DNA of 38,815 bases from Clostridiaceae bacterium 14S0207 (GCA_003288255.1 CP026602.1:1-38815); one strand, 5' to 3'. Numbered from the stretch's first letter, positions 1 to 7,848 are shown. Notes: generated by a model from the letters alone, not told the origin. Made by a program: numbers and translations.

Positions 1-144
1 ATGAAAAATAAGCAAGAAATTTTTATGGATATGATTAAAAATTTTACTAAACTAGAAGAAAAAGATCAATTATATGTAAGTGGAATAATTGAGGGAATGT
101 TTATACAAAAGACTAATACAACAAATGTAGCACAGGCAGAATAA
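1..144 (+). CDS. small early protein, 47 aa
   Basis: The ATG at base 1 opens a 47-aa charged, probably helical peptide (MKNKQEIFMDMIKNF..., ending AQAE). Its promoter and ribosome site (AAAGGAAG, bases 38800-38807) lie at the other end of the window, so it is the first gene of the early operon once the molecule is circularised. The position opposite the CI-like repressor at 38299 suggests a Cro-like or early regulatory role, but no HTH motif is visible and I do not recognise a family. Confidence 0.75.
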   Translation: MKNKQEIFMDMIKNFTKLEEKDQLYVSGIIEGMFIQKTNTTNVAQAE

Positions 145-146
145 TG

Positions 147-171
147 AAGGTCTATTAAGCAAGTAGACCTT
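147..171 (+). promoter_or_regulatory. hairpin between first and second early genes
   Basis: AAGGTCTA (147-154) pairs perfectly with TAGACCTT (164-171) around a 9-nt loop. The hairpin ends just before the AGGAGGT ribosome site of the next gene and has no T-run, so it looks more like an mRNA processing, stability or attenuation element than a full terminator. Confidence 0.5.
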
Positions 172-185
172 CTAGGAGGTGTAAA

Positions 186-1025
186 ATGTCTATTTACAGA
201 GTTATTAAGGATAAAGGAAATCCTTATATAATGCTAAATAAACATTGCATATATAATGCAAATATAAGTTTAAAGGCTAAAGGATTAATGGCATATTTTC
301 TTAGCAGACCAGATCATTGGGAATTTTATCAAGCAGAAATACTTCAAAATTGTAAAGATGGAAAAGATAGTTTACTAAGTGCAATAAAAGAGTTAGAAAA
401 GAATGGATATATTAAGCGGAACTTCAAAAGAGATAAAAAAGGAAAGTTATTAGGAGGATATGATTACGAGATATATGAAGTACCTCAAAATGCTCCTAAT
501 GATAATTTATCCGAAAACGGAAAACCCGAAAGCGGGAAATCCGAAAATGGAGAAAACCGAAAACGGCAAAAACCTATTTCGGAAAATCCTCCACTAATAA
601 ATAATGATCTTAAAGTAATTAATGATTTAGAAGTAAATAATGATATTAAAGTAAATAAAGAGAGAGAGAATAAAGACACTCACTCTCAATCACTAGAGTT
701 AATAAAGTATATAGAAGAATTAACATCTTCTATAGGAACAATAAGTTTAAGTTCCATTAAGTTGGCTGTAGAAAAACATGGCTATGAATATACAAAACTA
801 GCAGTAGAGAAAGCAATAAGCTTGGATAAATGTAAAATGTCATATGTAAATGGGATATTACAAAATTGGGCAAAAGAAGGATATCCAAGCTTAGAGGATA
901 TAAACAAGCCTAAGAAAATAAATAAACCTAGCTATAGTAATAAAAAGCCTAGTAGCTTTTGTGACTATGAGCAACGTAGTTACGATTTAGAAAGCATAGA
1001 AAACAAATTACTTGGCTGGGAATAA
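186..1025 (+). CDS. DnaD-like phage replisome organizer
   Basis: The N-terminal ~95 residues match phage replisome-organizer winged-helix domains (an N-terminal VIKDKGNPYIMLNK stretch, then a helix-rich section to about residue 95). A low-complexity linker with repeated ENGxPES-type units follows (about 105-160). The C-terminal part carries the DnaD/DnaB_2 signature YxxxIxxxW (YVNGILQNW). By family such proteins bind phage origin DNA and recruit the host replicative helicase. AGGAGGT at 174-180 fixes the start. The last 24 residues (FCDYEQRSYD...LLGWE) resemble the end of the plasmid Rep protein at 33091. No helicase or loader gene is visible nearby, so host helicase use is inferred. Confidence 0.85.
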   Translation: MSIYRVIKDKGNPYIMLNKHCIYNANISLKAKGLMAYFLSRPDHWEFYQAEILQNCKDGKDSLLSAIKELEKNGYIKRNFKRDKKGKLLGGYDYEIYEVPQNAPNDNLSENGKPESGKSENGENRKRQKPISENPPLINNDLKVINDLEVNNDIKVNKERENKDTHSQSLELIKYIEELTSSIGTISLSSIKLAVEKHGYEYTKLAVEKAISLDKCKMSYVNGILQNWAKEGYPSLEDINKPKKINKPSYSNKKPSSFCDYEQRSYDLESIENKLLGWE

Positions 1026-1039
1026 ATAAGGAGGAAAGA

Positions 1040-1402
1040 ATGGAGATAAATGAGTTGGTGCAAAAGGCATATCAAAATGCTATAGAGAAAGGATTTTGGG
1101 AGTATTTTTATAACAACAGAATTATACAAGTTATAGAAAATACAAAAGAACAAGATGAAATATGCGATACATTAGAAAACGCTTTCATAAGTCAAAACCT
1201 ACTTCTAATAGTTTCAGAAATTTCAGAGGCTATGGAAGGTTTAAGAAAAGGTGACATGGACAATTTCAGAGAGGAACTAGCAGATGTAGCAATCAGATTA
1301 GCAGATTTGGCTGGTGCATTAGAGATAGATTTAGAAGAAGAAATAGTTAAAAAGATGGAGAAGAATAAGAACAGACCTTACATGCATAATAAAAAATTTT
1401 AG
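1040..1402 (+). CDS. MazG-like nucleotide pyrophosphohydrolase
   Basis: This 120-aa all-helical protein has the MazG/dUTPase-superfamily metal pattern: SEISEAM (E60, E63) followed by FREELADVAIRL (E79, D82). Enzymes of this family hydrolyse NTPs or dNTPs to monophosphates and pyrophosphate, and phages often carry them beside replication genes to alter nucleotide pools or alarmones. It follows the replisome organizer by 14 bp with a GGAGG site. The substrate cannot be told from sequence. Confidence 0.75.
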   Translation: MEINELVQKAYQNAIEKGFWEYFYNNRIIQVIENTKEQDEICDTLENAFISQNLLLIVSEISEAMEGLRKGDMDNFREELADVAIRLADLAGALEIDLEEEIVKKMEKNKNRPYMHNKKF

Positions 1403-1413
1403 GAGGATTAAGT

Positions 1414-1683
1414 ATGAAAACATTAGCGATATTATTAGCTATATCTAATATAGCAACTATAGTAGTTGGTTGTAGAGCAATAAGTAATATAGAAGAATGT
1501 AACAAAACTACTTTAAAAAGAATAGAAACAAAATTAGACTTGTTAGAAAAGACAAGTTGTTTGGATAGAAAAGCAATAGAAAGTAAGTTACTTTCAAAAG
1601 AAAATGTCAGACAAGCTGTTGCTGGAGAAGTTAGAGCAGAGATAGCTAAGCTACCGTTTACACCAATAAATATCAAATTTTAG
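1414..1683 (+). CDS. small membrane-anchored protein, possibly frameshifted
   Basis: The 89-aa product starts with a hydrophobic segment (residues 1-21, LAILLAISNIATIVVG) and continues as a charged coiled-coil-like region. After its TAG the -1 frame stays open to 1772 with coding-like composition: 30 codons beginning LALKTYADLQK and ending NWKLRNR, with no ATG/GTG/TTG start of its own. A lost T in the TTTT run at 1678-1681, or a -1 shift there, would fuse the two into a 119-aa protein. Function unknown. Confidence 0.55.
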   Translation: MKTLAILLAISNIATIVVGCRAISNIEECNKTTLKRIETKLDLLEKTSCLDRKAIESKLLSKENVRQAVAGEVRAEIAKLPFTPINIKF

Positions 1684-1782
1684 CACTTAAAACGTATGCT
1701 GATCTACAAAAGAGAAAAGTAGCAAAACAAAAGAAAGCTAATAAAAGAAATTGGAAATTAAGAAATAGATAGGAGGTAAGGA

Positions 1783-1998
1783 ATGTTTATACTAATCGAA
1801 AAAGAAAACTATCATGTTGATTTTTACGAAGGCAAAACATATCAATACCAAGGGGATATATATCCCTGTGTATGTTCAAATCAATTTAAAGCAAAGAAAT
1901 ATAAAAGCTTTAAAATAGCTCAAAATGCTTGTAAATGGTTAAATAAAAAAACAGGTAGAAATTTTCAAGTTTCTATATATGACATATTTAAATTATAG
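1783..1998 (+). CDS. hypothetical protein, 71 aa
   Basis: ATG preceded by AGGAGGT (1771-1777). The product is a compact mixed alpha/beta sequence with many aromatic residues and two cysteines (YPCVCSN), and a lysine-rich middle. Fifteen bases separate it from ssb, so it is in the same early operon. No family recognised. Confidence 0.65.
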   Translation: MFILIEKENYHVDFYEGKTYQYQGDIYPCVCSNQFKAKKYKSFKIAQNACKWLNKKTGRNFQVSIYDIFKL

Positions 1999-2012
1999 GA
2001 AGAAGGTGCAAC

Positions 2013-2405
2013 ATGAATAAAGTCACATTAGTCGGTAGACTTACTAAGGACCCGGAATTAGCATATACTCCGGGTGGTGGTACGGCAGTATGTAAATTCA
2101 TATTAGCAGTAAATAGAAAATATAAAAAAGAAGGTCAACCCGAAGCTGATTTTATTCCTATAGTTGTTTGGGGTAAAATGGCTGAAAATACTGCTAATTA
2201 CATGGCAAAGGGCGGACAAGTTGGAATAGCTGGAAGGATAGAAACTAGAAGCTATGAAAAGGACGGCACTAGACATTATGTTACAGAAATAATTGCTGAA
2301 GAAGTAGAGTTTTTAGGAAATAAACAAGGCGTTTCAGAAAATGAAACCAAAGAAGATATACCTAATGAAGTAACACCTATAGAAAGTGATGATATACCAT
2401 TTTAA
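2013..2405 (+). CDS. ssb: single-stranded DNA-binding protein
   Basis: The first ~108 residues form a typical bacterial OB fold: [16 protein letters not shown] at the start, [17 protein letters not shown] in the core, and the [15 protein letters not shown] strand. An acidic linker leads to the conserved tip DDIPF (126-130), which in bacterial SSBs recruits replication and repair partners. Length (130 aa) is slightly shorter than host SSB and normal for phage SSB. It coats ssDNA during phage or plasmid replication. Confidence 0.95.
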   Translation: MNKVTLVGRLTKDPELAYTPGGGTAVCKFILAVNRKYKKEGQPEADFIPIVVWGKMAENTANYMAKGGQVGIAGRIETRSYEKDGTRHYVTEIIAEEVEFLGNKQGVSENETKEDIPNEVTPIESDDIPF

Positions 2406-2408
2406 GGC

Positions 2409-2555
2409 ATGATAAAAACTCTAGTAGATGTAGAAGTGATACCATACAGAAACTTTAAGGAGAAACTAAAGATAACTAAGAATCTTTATGGAGCAATAAA
2501 GGTAGAAGATTTACAAAGTGCAATTATGATAATTAGGATAAGAAAGGAGAATTAA
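2409..2555 (+). CDS. small hypothetical protein, 48 aa
   Basis: An open frame beginning three bases after the ssb stop encodes a 48-aa basic peptide (MIKTLVDVEVIPYRNF..., ending RIRKEN). Only a weak AAGG precedes the ATG, so translational coupling to ssb is likely. Its last codons contain the AAGGAG ribosome site of the next gene. No family recognised; supported by the tight operon spacing and codon use like its neighbours. Confidence 0.5.
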   Translation: MIKTLVDVEVIPYRNFKEKLKITKNLYGAIKVEDLQSAIMIIRIRKEN

Positions 2556-2557
2556 AT

Positions 2558-2971
2558 ATGGAAGGGGATTTTAAAATGAAAAATAAAAGCTGTGAAGAAT
2601 GGATAGCAGAAATAACTGATACAGATAGCGAAATATGGAATAGTGATATTGAAGGAGATACAAGAGAAGAAGTTATTAAAGAAGGTATGAAAATGGCTAA
2701 GGAAGATGGGTTAGCAATGTTTAGAATAGGTAGACAAATACCTGTAGGTGTACCTACACTTGATATTGATAGTATTTTAGAAGATGCATATTACCAAGTA
2801 TATAATGAAGTTGGTGAAGTTGCAGAAGAATTCTTAGAAGATGTAACATCACAACAACAAAAAGAATTAGAAGAAAAATTAAATGAAGTTTTCTTCAATT
2901 GGATTAAACAACATAAGCTTGAACCAACTTGTTACAGCATTATAAATGATGAATGGATAGAAATAGAATAA
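2558..2971 (+). CDS. hypothetical acidic protein, 137 aa
   Basis: Strongly acidic protein starting with a SCEEWIAEITD segment and ending DEWIEIE; the middle has a predicted helix rich in Glu (NEVGEVAEEFLEDV). AAAGGAG lies 8 bp before the ATG; a second ATG at 2576 also follows a purine-rich site. Acidic proteins of this size are common in clostridial phage early regions, but I cannot assign a function. Confidence 0.65.
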   Translation: MEGDFKMKNKSCEEWIAEITDTDSEIWNSDIEGDTREEVIKEGMKMAKEDGLAMFRIGRQIPVGVPTLDIDSILEDAYYQVYNEVGEVAEEFLEDVTSQQQKELEEKLNEVFFNWIKQHKLEPTCYSIINDEWIEIE

Positions 2972-3010
2972 ATACTATAAGCAAGAAAAAAAGAAAGGAG
3001 AGAAATAGAA

Positions 3011-3364
3011 GTGAAAGCTTTTAAAATATATGAATCAGATTTAATGGGATATGAAGGCAACGTTAAATACTGTAAAAATTACAATAAGGCGATAGAAGTA
3101 TTTAATGCAGCAGTAAAAAATGCAGTTAATGATGTTGGTGGTGATATAGTTGATAAAACAGATTTTGGAGAAAAGATAACTTCATTTAGAGAATGGAATA
3201 AGGATGTGGAAATAACATCTAGAAAGTATCCTTATTTATTATATAGAAAAAAGGATTTATTAACTGCTCTAGTGTTCTACTGGAAACGTGCAAGTTATGA
3301 ATATGAAGAATATGACATAGTTAATTCAACTATAATTCTTGAAGGAATCGAGATTATTGAATAA
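3011..3364 (+). CDS. hypothetical protein, 117 aa
   Basis: GTG start with AAAGGAG at 2994-3000 and a long 10-bp spacer. The product is soluble and mixed alpha/beta, with a tyrosine-rich C-terminal half (LVFYWKRASYEYEEYD). It shares the gene-to-gene leader pattern AAGAAAGGAGAGAAAT with the next gene, suggesting a common history. No known domain seen. Confidence 0.6.
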   Translation: MKAFKIYESDLMGYEGNVKYCKNYNKAIEVFNAAVKNAVNDVGGDIVDKTDFGEKITSFREWNKDVEITSRKYPYLLYRKKDLLTALVFYWKRASYEYEEYDIVNSTIILEGIEIIE

Positions 3365-3386
3365 CTAAGAAAGGAGAGAAATTAAG

Positions 3387-3665
3387 GTGAATGAAAATTG
3401 GTGTGCATTTGCAATAGCTATTTTGCGAGGTGCAACAGTTGAACAGAGTTTTGAAATTTTAGATGGAAAAGAACAAAATATTCATTGGATAACACAACAA
3501 GATGAATTAGACATGCTAAAGCTGAGAGAAACATTACAATTAAAAGAAGTAGCAGAGATATATAATATATCTCCTTCAAATGTAGCACATAGATTTACAA
3601 GATTAAGGAAGAGAGGAGTAATTAAAAGCAATGGATATAAAAGAACAAGTAATAGACCTAACTAG
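3387..3665 (+). CDS. small HTH protein
   Basis: 92-aa protein from a GTG start, preceded by AAGGAGAG. The C-terminal half looks like a sigma-70 region 4 or GcrA-like helix-turn-helix: LKLRETLQLKEVAEIYNISPS, then a recognition-like helix (VAHRFTRLRKRGV). A role in early transcription control is plausible. The 3' end overlaps the next small ORF by 35 bp in another frame. Confidence 0.6.
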   Translation: MNENWCAFAIAILRGATVEQSFEILDGKEQNIHWITQQDELDMLKLRETLQLKEVAEIYNISPSNVAHRFTRLRKRGVIKSNGYKRTSNRPN

Positions 3666-3786
3666 AAAATTTGTCATGGAAGATAGAACTTGTAGGAAAA
3701 GTACAGATATTATTAGCGATTGTTTGGAAAAAGCATGTATTAAATTGCATGTAGACAGAAAAGCATTTATAAAGATGTTTATATAG
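3631..3786 (+). CDS. small hypothetical protein, 51 aa
   Basis: ATG inside the end of the preceding gene with GAGGAG at 3614-3619. Encodes a 51-aa, cysteine-containing helical peptide (MDIKEQVIDLTRKFVM..., ending KAFIKMFI). Composition and placement resemble other small phage ORFs; no family recognised. Confidence 0.5.
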   Translation: MDIKEQVIDLTRKFVMEDRTCRKSTDIISDCLEKACIKLHVDRKAFIKMFI

Positions 3787-3802
3787 ATAAGGAGAGGATT
3801 AA

Positions 3803-4846
3803 ATGGATTATATAAAAGAAATTAATATCAATGAAGCAGTAATTCACATATTAGATAACAATTCTGATGAACCTATATTGAATGAATTTGGATTAGCTTT
3901 AACAGAAGACACATATTGGTTTTTGTATAAGCATATAAGTAAAGTTTTAAAAGATGAAGGATTAAAGTATGCAAGATTTAAAGAAAATGCTGGAGTTATA
4001 AAAGAAGTTTCAAGAGAGTATTTATCAGGTCACAATAATATCTTAGAAGTTTCTAAGGAACTTGCAAGACAGATGTTTGCAATTATGAAATCAAAAGGTA
4101 ATGTACCTTCTTGTGATCTATTAATAGTATCAATTTCTACAGAATATGGTCCAATGTTAGGAATTTTAAAAATGGATTATGTTCAAAATTATATGCATAC
4201 TGTTAAAGTTATAGAAAATAAAGTTGGAATTAATATAGTTCCTCAAGTAACAGGATTACCAGCAAGTTCTCAAATAATACAAAAGGCTGCATTTATAAAG
4301 CCAGTTCCGAATGAAGATGGCGTAGAACTTATGATTTTGGATAAGAAAAAGAGTTCTAAGGAAAAGGAAAAAGAAGATTATGGTACTAATTATTTCTTGG
4401 AAAGTTATTTAGGATGTGAAATTTTAACTAATGAAAGAGATATGACCAAAGGTTTCTTACAGGCTACGGAACAATGGACTAGAGAAAATTTTAGTGATAA
4501 TGCGGACAAGGCAGAGAAAATAAGAAGAAAAGTAAAAGAAACATTAAAGGAAGAAGAAAACATAGATATAAACGAATTTTCTAAAGAATTGTTTGGAGAA
4601 GAAAAAGAAAAGGCAAATCATTATATAAATTATATAAAAGATACTGGTATAGAAGAAAATATTTCAGTTGATAAAGCATGGTTAGAAAAAAAGCTTAAGA
4701 GAATTAGATTAAAAATAGATTCAGATATAGATATTTATTTAAGTGAAGAAGCTTATAAAGATTTAACTAGATTCCAAATTAAAAGAAATGGTGATGGAAG
4801 TATAGACATGATAGTAAAACATGTAATGAACTATATAGAAAAATAA
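3803..4846 (+). CDS. nucleoid-associated protein, NdpA/YejK-like
   Basis: The 347-aa product resembles the 37-kDa nucleoid-associated family (NdpA/YejK): an N-terminal INEAVIHILDNNSDEPIL strand-turn, FIKPVPNEDGVELMILDKK in the middle, and a DYGTNYFLESYLGCE segment, followed by a helical C-terminal half. Family members bind DNA across the chromosome. On a phage such a protein could organise phage DNA or interfere with host transcription; that is inference. It is the largest protein of the early region and has an AAGGAGAGG site. Confidence 0.75.
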   Translation: MDYIKEININEAVIHILDNNSDEPILNEFGLALTEDTYWFLYKHISKVLKDEGLKYARFKENAGVIKEVSREYLSGHNNILEVSKELARQMFAIMKSKGNVPSCDLLIVSISTEYGPMLGILKMDYVQNYMHTVKVIENKVGINIVPQVTGLPASSQIIQKAAFIKPVPNEDGVELMILDKKKSSKEKEKEDYGTNYFLESYLGCEILTNERDMTKGFLQATEQWTRENFSDNADKAEKIRRKVKETLKEEENIDINEFSKELFGEEKEKANHYINYIKDTGIEENISVDKAWLEKKLKRIRLKIDSDIDIYLSEEAYKDLTRFQIKRNGDGSIDMIVKHVMNYIEK

Positions 4847-4853
4847 ATATACA

Positions 4854-4901
4854 ACACTATAGATATAAGCTTTTTAGTGCGTAAGTTTATATCTATAGTG
4901 T
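4854..4901. repeat. large inverted repeat
   Basis: A 15-bp perfect inverted repeat (ACACTATAGATATAA at 4854-4868, its complement at 4887-4901) extends inward by four more pairs (one G-U) to a 10-nt loop. There is no T-run on either strand, so it is not a standard terminator. It separates the NdpA-like gene from the next small gene and could be an mRNA-stability hairpin or a protein-binding palindrome. Confidence 0.6.
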
Positions 4902-4941
4902 ACTAGAGTAATAGAATACTAGAATTGAAGGGAGCATAAAA

Positions 4942-5130
4942 ATGAAGAAATATGAAATATTTAATAAGGCGTGTAAAGAGAATAAAACGGCTGAACAACA
5001 AAGCTTTGAAATGATAATTGATCAAATAGAAGAAACATATGGAATTAATTTGAATGGGTGGGAAGAAAGACATAAAGATCAAATTATATGGTTAAATGAA
5101 GAATTTAATACTAAACAAGAAAGGAAGTAA
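4942..5130 (+). CDS. hypothetical protein, 62 aa
   Basis: ATG with GAAGGGAG upstream. Highly charged helical peptide (KACKENKTAEQQSF...QIEETYGINL...). Begins a chain of five very small genes with overlapping or abutting ends. No family recognised. Confidence 0.55.
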   Translation: MKKYEIFNKACKENKTAEQQSFEMIIDQIEETYGINLNGWEERHKDQIIWLNEEFNTKQERK

Positions 5131-5134
5131 TAAA

Positions 5135-5332
5135 TTGTATATAAACAGGCTAGACGTTAATTGGTTGGAATATGACAGATTAAAAAAACTAGGCTGGCAA
5201 GATAAGAAAATAGCAAAAGCATTTAATATAAGTGCTAGTACCTTATGTGTTAGAAAGAAGGAGAGAGATAAATGTATAGGGTATTTGAAGGAGAAACAAA
5301 AAAGTCTAAAGGTTGGAAGTATAGAGAATTAA
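5135..5332 (+). CDS. small HTH protein, 65 aa
   Basis: The frame is open from 5096, but the likely start is TTG at 5135, which sits 7 bp after AAGGAAG (5121-5127); the upstream ATG would overlap the previous gene by 35 bp and has no site. The protein has a helix-turn-helix: YDRLKKLGWQDKKIAKAFNI, then SASTLCVRKKER. Likely a small DNA-binding regulator. Confidence 0.55.
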   Translation: MYINRLDVNWLEYDRLKKLGWQDKKIAKAFNISASTLCVRKKERDKCIGYLKEKQKSLKVGSIEN

Positions 5333-5418
5333 AGATAGAAAAGACAACATCCAAACCTATAGATTTAAATATAAATTTTAAGGATTTAAAAGGAACACAG
5401 TTAAAATTAAATGTATAA
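5272..5418 (+). CDS. small hypothetical protein, 48 aa
   Basis: ATG at 5272 preceded by AAGGAGAGAG (5258-5267), overlapping the end of the HTH gene in another frame. The 48-aa lysine-rich product (MYRVFEGETKKSKGW..., ending QLKLNV) has no recognised family. The strong ribosome site inside the upstream gene supports real translation. Confidence 0.55.
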   Translation: MYRVFEGETKKSKGWKYRELKIEKTTSKPIDLNINFKDLKGTQLKLNV

Positions 5419-5431
5419 AGGAAAAATATAA

Positions 5432-5632
5432 ATGGGATATAAATGCGTAAATTGCGGTGTGATAAAAGAAGATGGTTCAAAAGTTTATTTTATAAATAAT
5501 ATTAATTCTATGCTACCAATACCAACTTGTAGTGAAAAATGTGCAAAAGAACAAATACAATTTAGTATTAAAGTTTTAGAAAAAAGAATTAATGCGCTTA
5601 AAAACATAAATTTGATAGAGGAAGTTTGGTAA
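5432..5632 (+). CDS. small zinc-ribbon-like protein, 66 aa
   Basis: N-terminal CVNCG and a second pair CSEKC at about residues 33-37 suggest a treble-clef or zinc-ribbon fold, followed by a C-terminal helix. AAGGAAAA precedes the ATG. Could be a small regulator or nucleic-acid binding protein; function unknown. Confidence 0.55.
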   Translation: MGYKCVNCGVIKEDGSKVYFINNINSMLPIPTCSEKCAKEQIQFSIKVLEKRINALKNINLIEEVW

Positions 5633-5665
5633 TAGAAATGCTTGAATATTAGAAAAGGTAATGAG

Positions 5666-5911
5666 GTGATTAACATAGATAATAATTATAAAAAAATAGA
5701 AATAGAAAAAGCAAATAAGTATGAAGTAAAGTCAGTTCCACAAGAGGTTGAAATAGAATCAATTAATAGAGGAATGAATTTTATGGGAGAATATGATATT
5801 GAAATTTGTATGTTATGTCCTAGTTGTAAGGAAATTGTAGGTGATTTAGAGGAAGAAGAGTTGTATTATCAGTATTGTCCAAATTGTGGGCAAAAATTAA
5901 AATGGAGTTAA
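5666..5911 (+). CDS. small zinc-ribbon protein
   Basis: The C-terminus holds two CxxC knuckles, CPSC and CPNC, a classic zinc ribbon (about residues 51-78). The open frame begins at a TTG at 5642, but GTG at 5666 follows AAAAGG with good spacing and gives an N-terminus (MINIDN) that matches the next gene (MINIEN). Both genes share the DNA string AGGTGATTAACATAGA at their starts, so their leaders are duplicated. Function unknown. Confidence 0.55.
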   Translation: MINIDNNYKKIEIEKANKYEVKSVPQEVEIESINRGMNFMGEYDIEICMLCPSCKEIVGDLEEEELYYQYCPNCGQKLKWS

Positions 5912-5923
5912 ATTCATAAGAAG

Positions 5924-6394
5924 GTGATTAACATAGAAAATATAAAGTTAGAAGAAAAGTTAGAAATTAAAGAAATACTTAAGCAGTATAACGATTTAAA
6001 AATAGAAATAAATGAATTGGAAAATAGAATTAAAAAACTAGAAAATCATAAAAGTGAAATAGAAAGAGATAAAGTAACTGGTTCTAGTTCATATTTCCCA
6101 TATACCAAAAGAAGTTTTACTATAGAAGGATATAATATATCTAAAGATGAAATAAAAAACAAAAGATTAGTTAAACTAGAAACTCTTTTGTTAAAAAGAA
6201 AAAATAAATGTATAGATATTAAACTTCAAATAGAAGAGTTTATAAATACTATTCCTAATTCAAGAACACGTAGAGTGTTTCAATATAGATATATAGATAA
6301 CTTAAGTTGGCAAGCAATTGCATTGAGGATAGGGAAAGTGCATGAAAGCTATCCTAGAAAAGAAATACATGATAAATATTTAAATAATTTATAA
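5924..6394 (+). CDS. sigma-70 region 4-like phage regulator (DUF1492/ArpU type)
   Basis: 156-aa protein: an N-terminal coiled coil (about 8-45), a middle region with SSSYFPYTKRSF, and a C-terminal HTH (RTRRVFQYRYIDNLSWQAIA, then LRIGKVHES). This architecture is typical of the last early gene upstream of terminase in Firmicutes phages, where DUF1492/ArpU/RinA-like proteins switch on late genes. The start is GTG at 5924; the ribosome site is weak. Likely target: a promoter between here and the packaging genes. Confidence 0.7.
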   Translation: MINIENIKLEEKLEIKEILKQYNDLKIEINELENRIKKLENHKSEIERDKVTGSSSYFPYTKRSFTIEGYNISKDEIKNKRLVKLETLLLKRKNKCIDIKLQIEEFINTIPNSRTRRVFQYRYIDNLSWQAIALRIGKVHESYPRKEIHDKYLNNL

Positions 6395-6395
6395 T

Positions 6396-6484
6396 TGCAC
6401 CGAAACTACCGAATCTTATATGTTACTATGGTAATAAGGGAAATTTTAGACAAGCACTTACTTTAGATGGTAGGTGCATTTTTT
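6396..6484 (+). terminator. terminator-like structured region after the late regulator
   Basis: TGCAC (6396-6400) pairs with GTGCA (6474-6478), and CTACC (6406-6410) with GGTAG (6469-6473); a TTTTTT run follows at 6479-6484. The 58-nt apical part can form further small hairpins such as TTAC-TATG-GTAA. It acts like an intrinsic terminator, but the large loop leaves room for another regulatory role. Confidence 0.5.
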
Positions 6485-6539
6485 ATATTCATACTTAGTA
6501 AAAGACTAAGAGATTCTATACATGCAAGGAGAAATTAAA

Positions 6540-6725
6540 ATGGAGATAGGAGATATCTTAAAAGATAAACAACCTCAAATGTATAAGAAATTAGTAAATG
6601 TATCGGAAAAGAAAGTAAAGAACAAGAAAAAGAATAAGAGTGAAAAATTATCATTTTCCTATGTAAGTAGTTTAATGCGACATGATAGTTATGAAAGACA
6701 TCACGGAGCAATAAGACAAAAATAA
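6540..6725 (+). CDS. small basic phage protein, 61 aa
   Basis: The frame opens at 6522, but AAGGAG at 6526-6531 points to ATG 6540. The product is very basic in the middle (KKVKNKKKNKSEK) and ends in a distinctive LMRHDSYERHHGAIRQ segment that I associate with clostridial phages. It lies alone between two terminators. Function unknown; the basic stretch suggests nucleic-acid binding. Confidence 0.6.
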   Translation: MEIGDILKDKQPQMYKKLVNVSEKKVKNKKKNKSEKLSFSYVSSLMRHDSYERHHGAIRQK

Positions 6726-6735
6726 TATTTTAGAT

Positions 6736-6766
6736 AAGGATTAAGCTAAAAACTTAGTCCTTTTTT
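6736..6766 (+). terminator. intrinsic terminator
   Basis: AAGGATTAAG (6736-6745) pairs with CTTAGTCCTT (6753-6762) with one G-T pair and a 7-nt loop, followed by a run of Ts to 6766. Ends transcription after the small basic protein. Confidence 0.85.
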
Positions 6767-6885
6767 ATTGCTTTGGTTGTTCATACAATGTTAATAAATA
6801 GCACATATGTTCATTGTGCATAATATAAATTATATCGTGTCATGGCATAAACTAGGAGAATAGAAAGGAAGGTGAAGGTGATGTA

Positions 6886-7431
6886 ATGAACTTTGTAGAG
6901 CCTATTAGGGACACACAAAAGGTAAGAGATATACAAGAATATCTTAAAAGAATTGATTCACGAAATTATATTTTATTTATAACTGGAGTTTACACAGGAC
7001 TTAGAATTTCAGATATTCTTAGATTAAAAGTTAAAGATGTTAAAGATAAAAGATTTATTTATATCAGAGAGAAGAAAACATCTAAGCAAAACATTATAGA
7101 AATTAATAAGCTTCTTGAAAAGGAATACAAGTGGTATTGTAGCGATAAAGAACTAGATGAATACTTAATTAAAAGTAGAGAAGGAGTTAATAAAGCTATT
7201 ACAAGACAACAAGCTTATAAGATTATAAAAGAGGTTGGAAAAGATTTTGGAATAGATAACCTAGGAACTCATACTATGCGTAAAACATTTGGTTATCATT
7301 ACTACAAACAAACAAAAGATGTAGCAACGTTGATGAAGATGTTTAATCATAGTGATCCTTCAATAACGCTAAAATATATTGGAATAATACAAGATCAGAT
7401 GAACAAGGCTAGAAGGAATTTTAGTATCTAA
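6886..7431 (+). CDS. minimal tyrosine recombinase (Xer/integrase family)
   Basis: All active-site residues of tyrosine recombinases are visible: R40 (YTGLRISD), K64 (REKKTSK), H129 and R132 (HTMRKTFG), H155 (FNHSD) and the nucleophile Y164 (LKYIGI). At 181 aa it is only the catalytic domain; the N-terminal core-binding domain of XerC/D and phage integrases is missing. It lies before the packaging genes, not beside a repressor, and with ParMR and Rep present, plasmid dimer resolution or rare integration are both possible. GAAGGTGAT precedes the ATG. The upstream inverted repeat GCACA...TGTGC (6801-6819) is a possible binding site. Confidence 0.85.
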   Translation: MNFVEPIRDTQKVRDIQEYLKRIDSRNYILFITGVYTGLRISDILRLKVKDVKDKRFIYIREKKTSKQNIIEINKLLEKEYKWYCSDKELDEYLIKSREGVNKAITRQQAYKIIKEVGKDFGIDNLGTHTMRKTFGYHYYKQTKDVATLMKMFNHSDPSITLKYIGIIQDQMNKARRNFSI

Positions 7432-7593
7432 TTTCTTTTTTTAGGTATACAGTTTAACATAAATAGCAGGTGTAAAACTAATAAAATTAAAAACTAATGT
7501 AAGCTATATAAATACAAAGCTTAGAAAGTACAGAATGAGTTTAACAGAATATTAGATATGTTTATCTTATAAGAAAATAAAGAGGTGTAAGAA

Positions 7594-7848
7594 ATGCTAG
7601 AAAAAAAATATCAATATGGAGAATTACAACCACGATTAATAAAGAGAAATGAAGTTATAAAGGCAATTGAAAATGAACAGATGAGATATATCAATGGCGA
7701 AATAAAGGAAGCAATACAGTCTTTAAATCCTGTTATAGAACTAGATAAGAAGAGATTATCAAAAAAATATATAGATGAAATTAAACAGGAATATTTTGTA
7801 ATTGAAACCCAAAATACATTAATAGTTAATTTGATTGACGAGAATTAA
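7594..7848 (+). CDS. hypothetical protein, 84 aa
   Basis: ATG with AGAGGTG upstream. Helical, charged protein (MLEKKYQYGELQPRL..., ending TLIVNLIDEN). It lies in a small isolated gene group between recombinase and HNH, flanked by AT-rich gaps of about 160 and 100 bp in which I see no other gene. No family recognised. Confidence 0.5.
   Translation: MLEKKYQYGELQPRLIKRNEVIKAIENEQMRYINGEIKEAIQSLNPVIELDKKRLSKKYIDEIKQEYFVIETQNTLIVNLIDEN

Noticed and set aside
5096..5134. ATG 5096 as start of the small HTH gene
   Set aside because: It overlaps the previous gene by 35 bp and has no ribosome site, while TTG 5135 does.
6767..6885. attP site for the recombinase
   Set aside because: A GCACA...TGTGC repeat exists, but core and arm sites typical of attP are not visible and the molecule shows plasmid replication; not supported as an attachment site.
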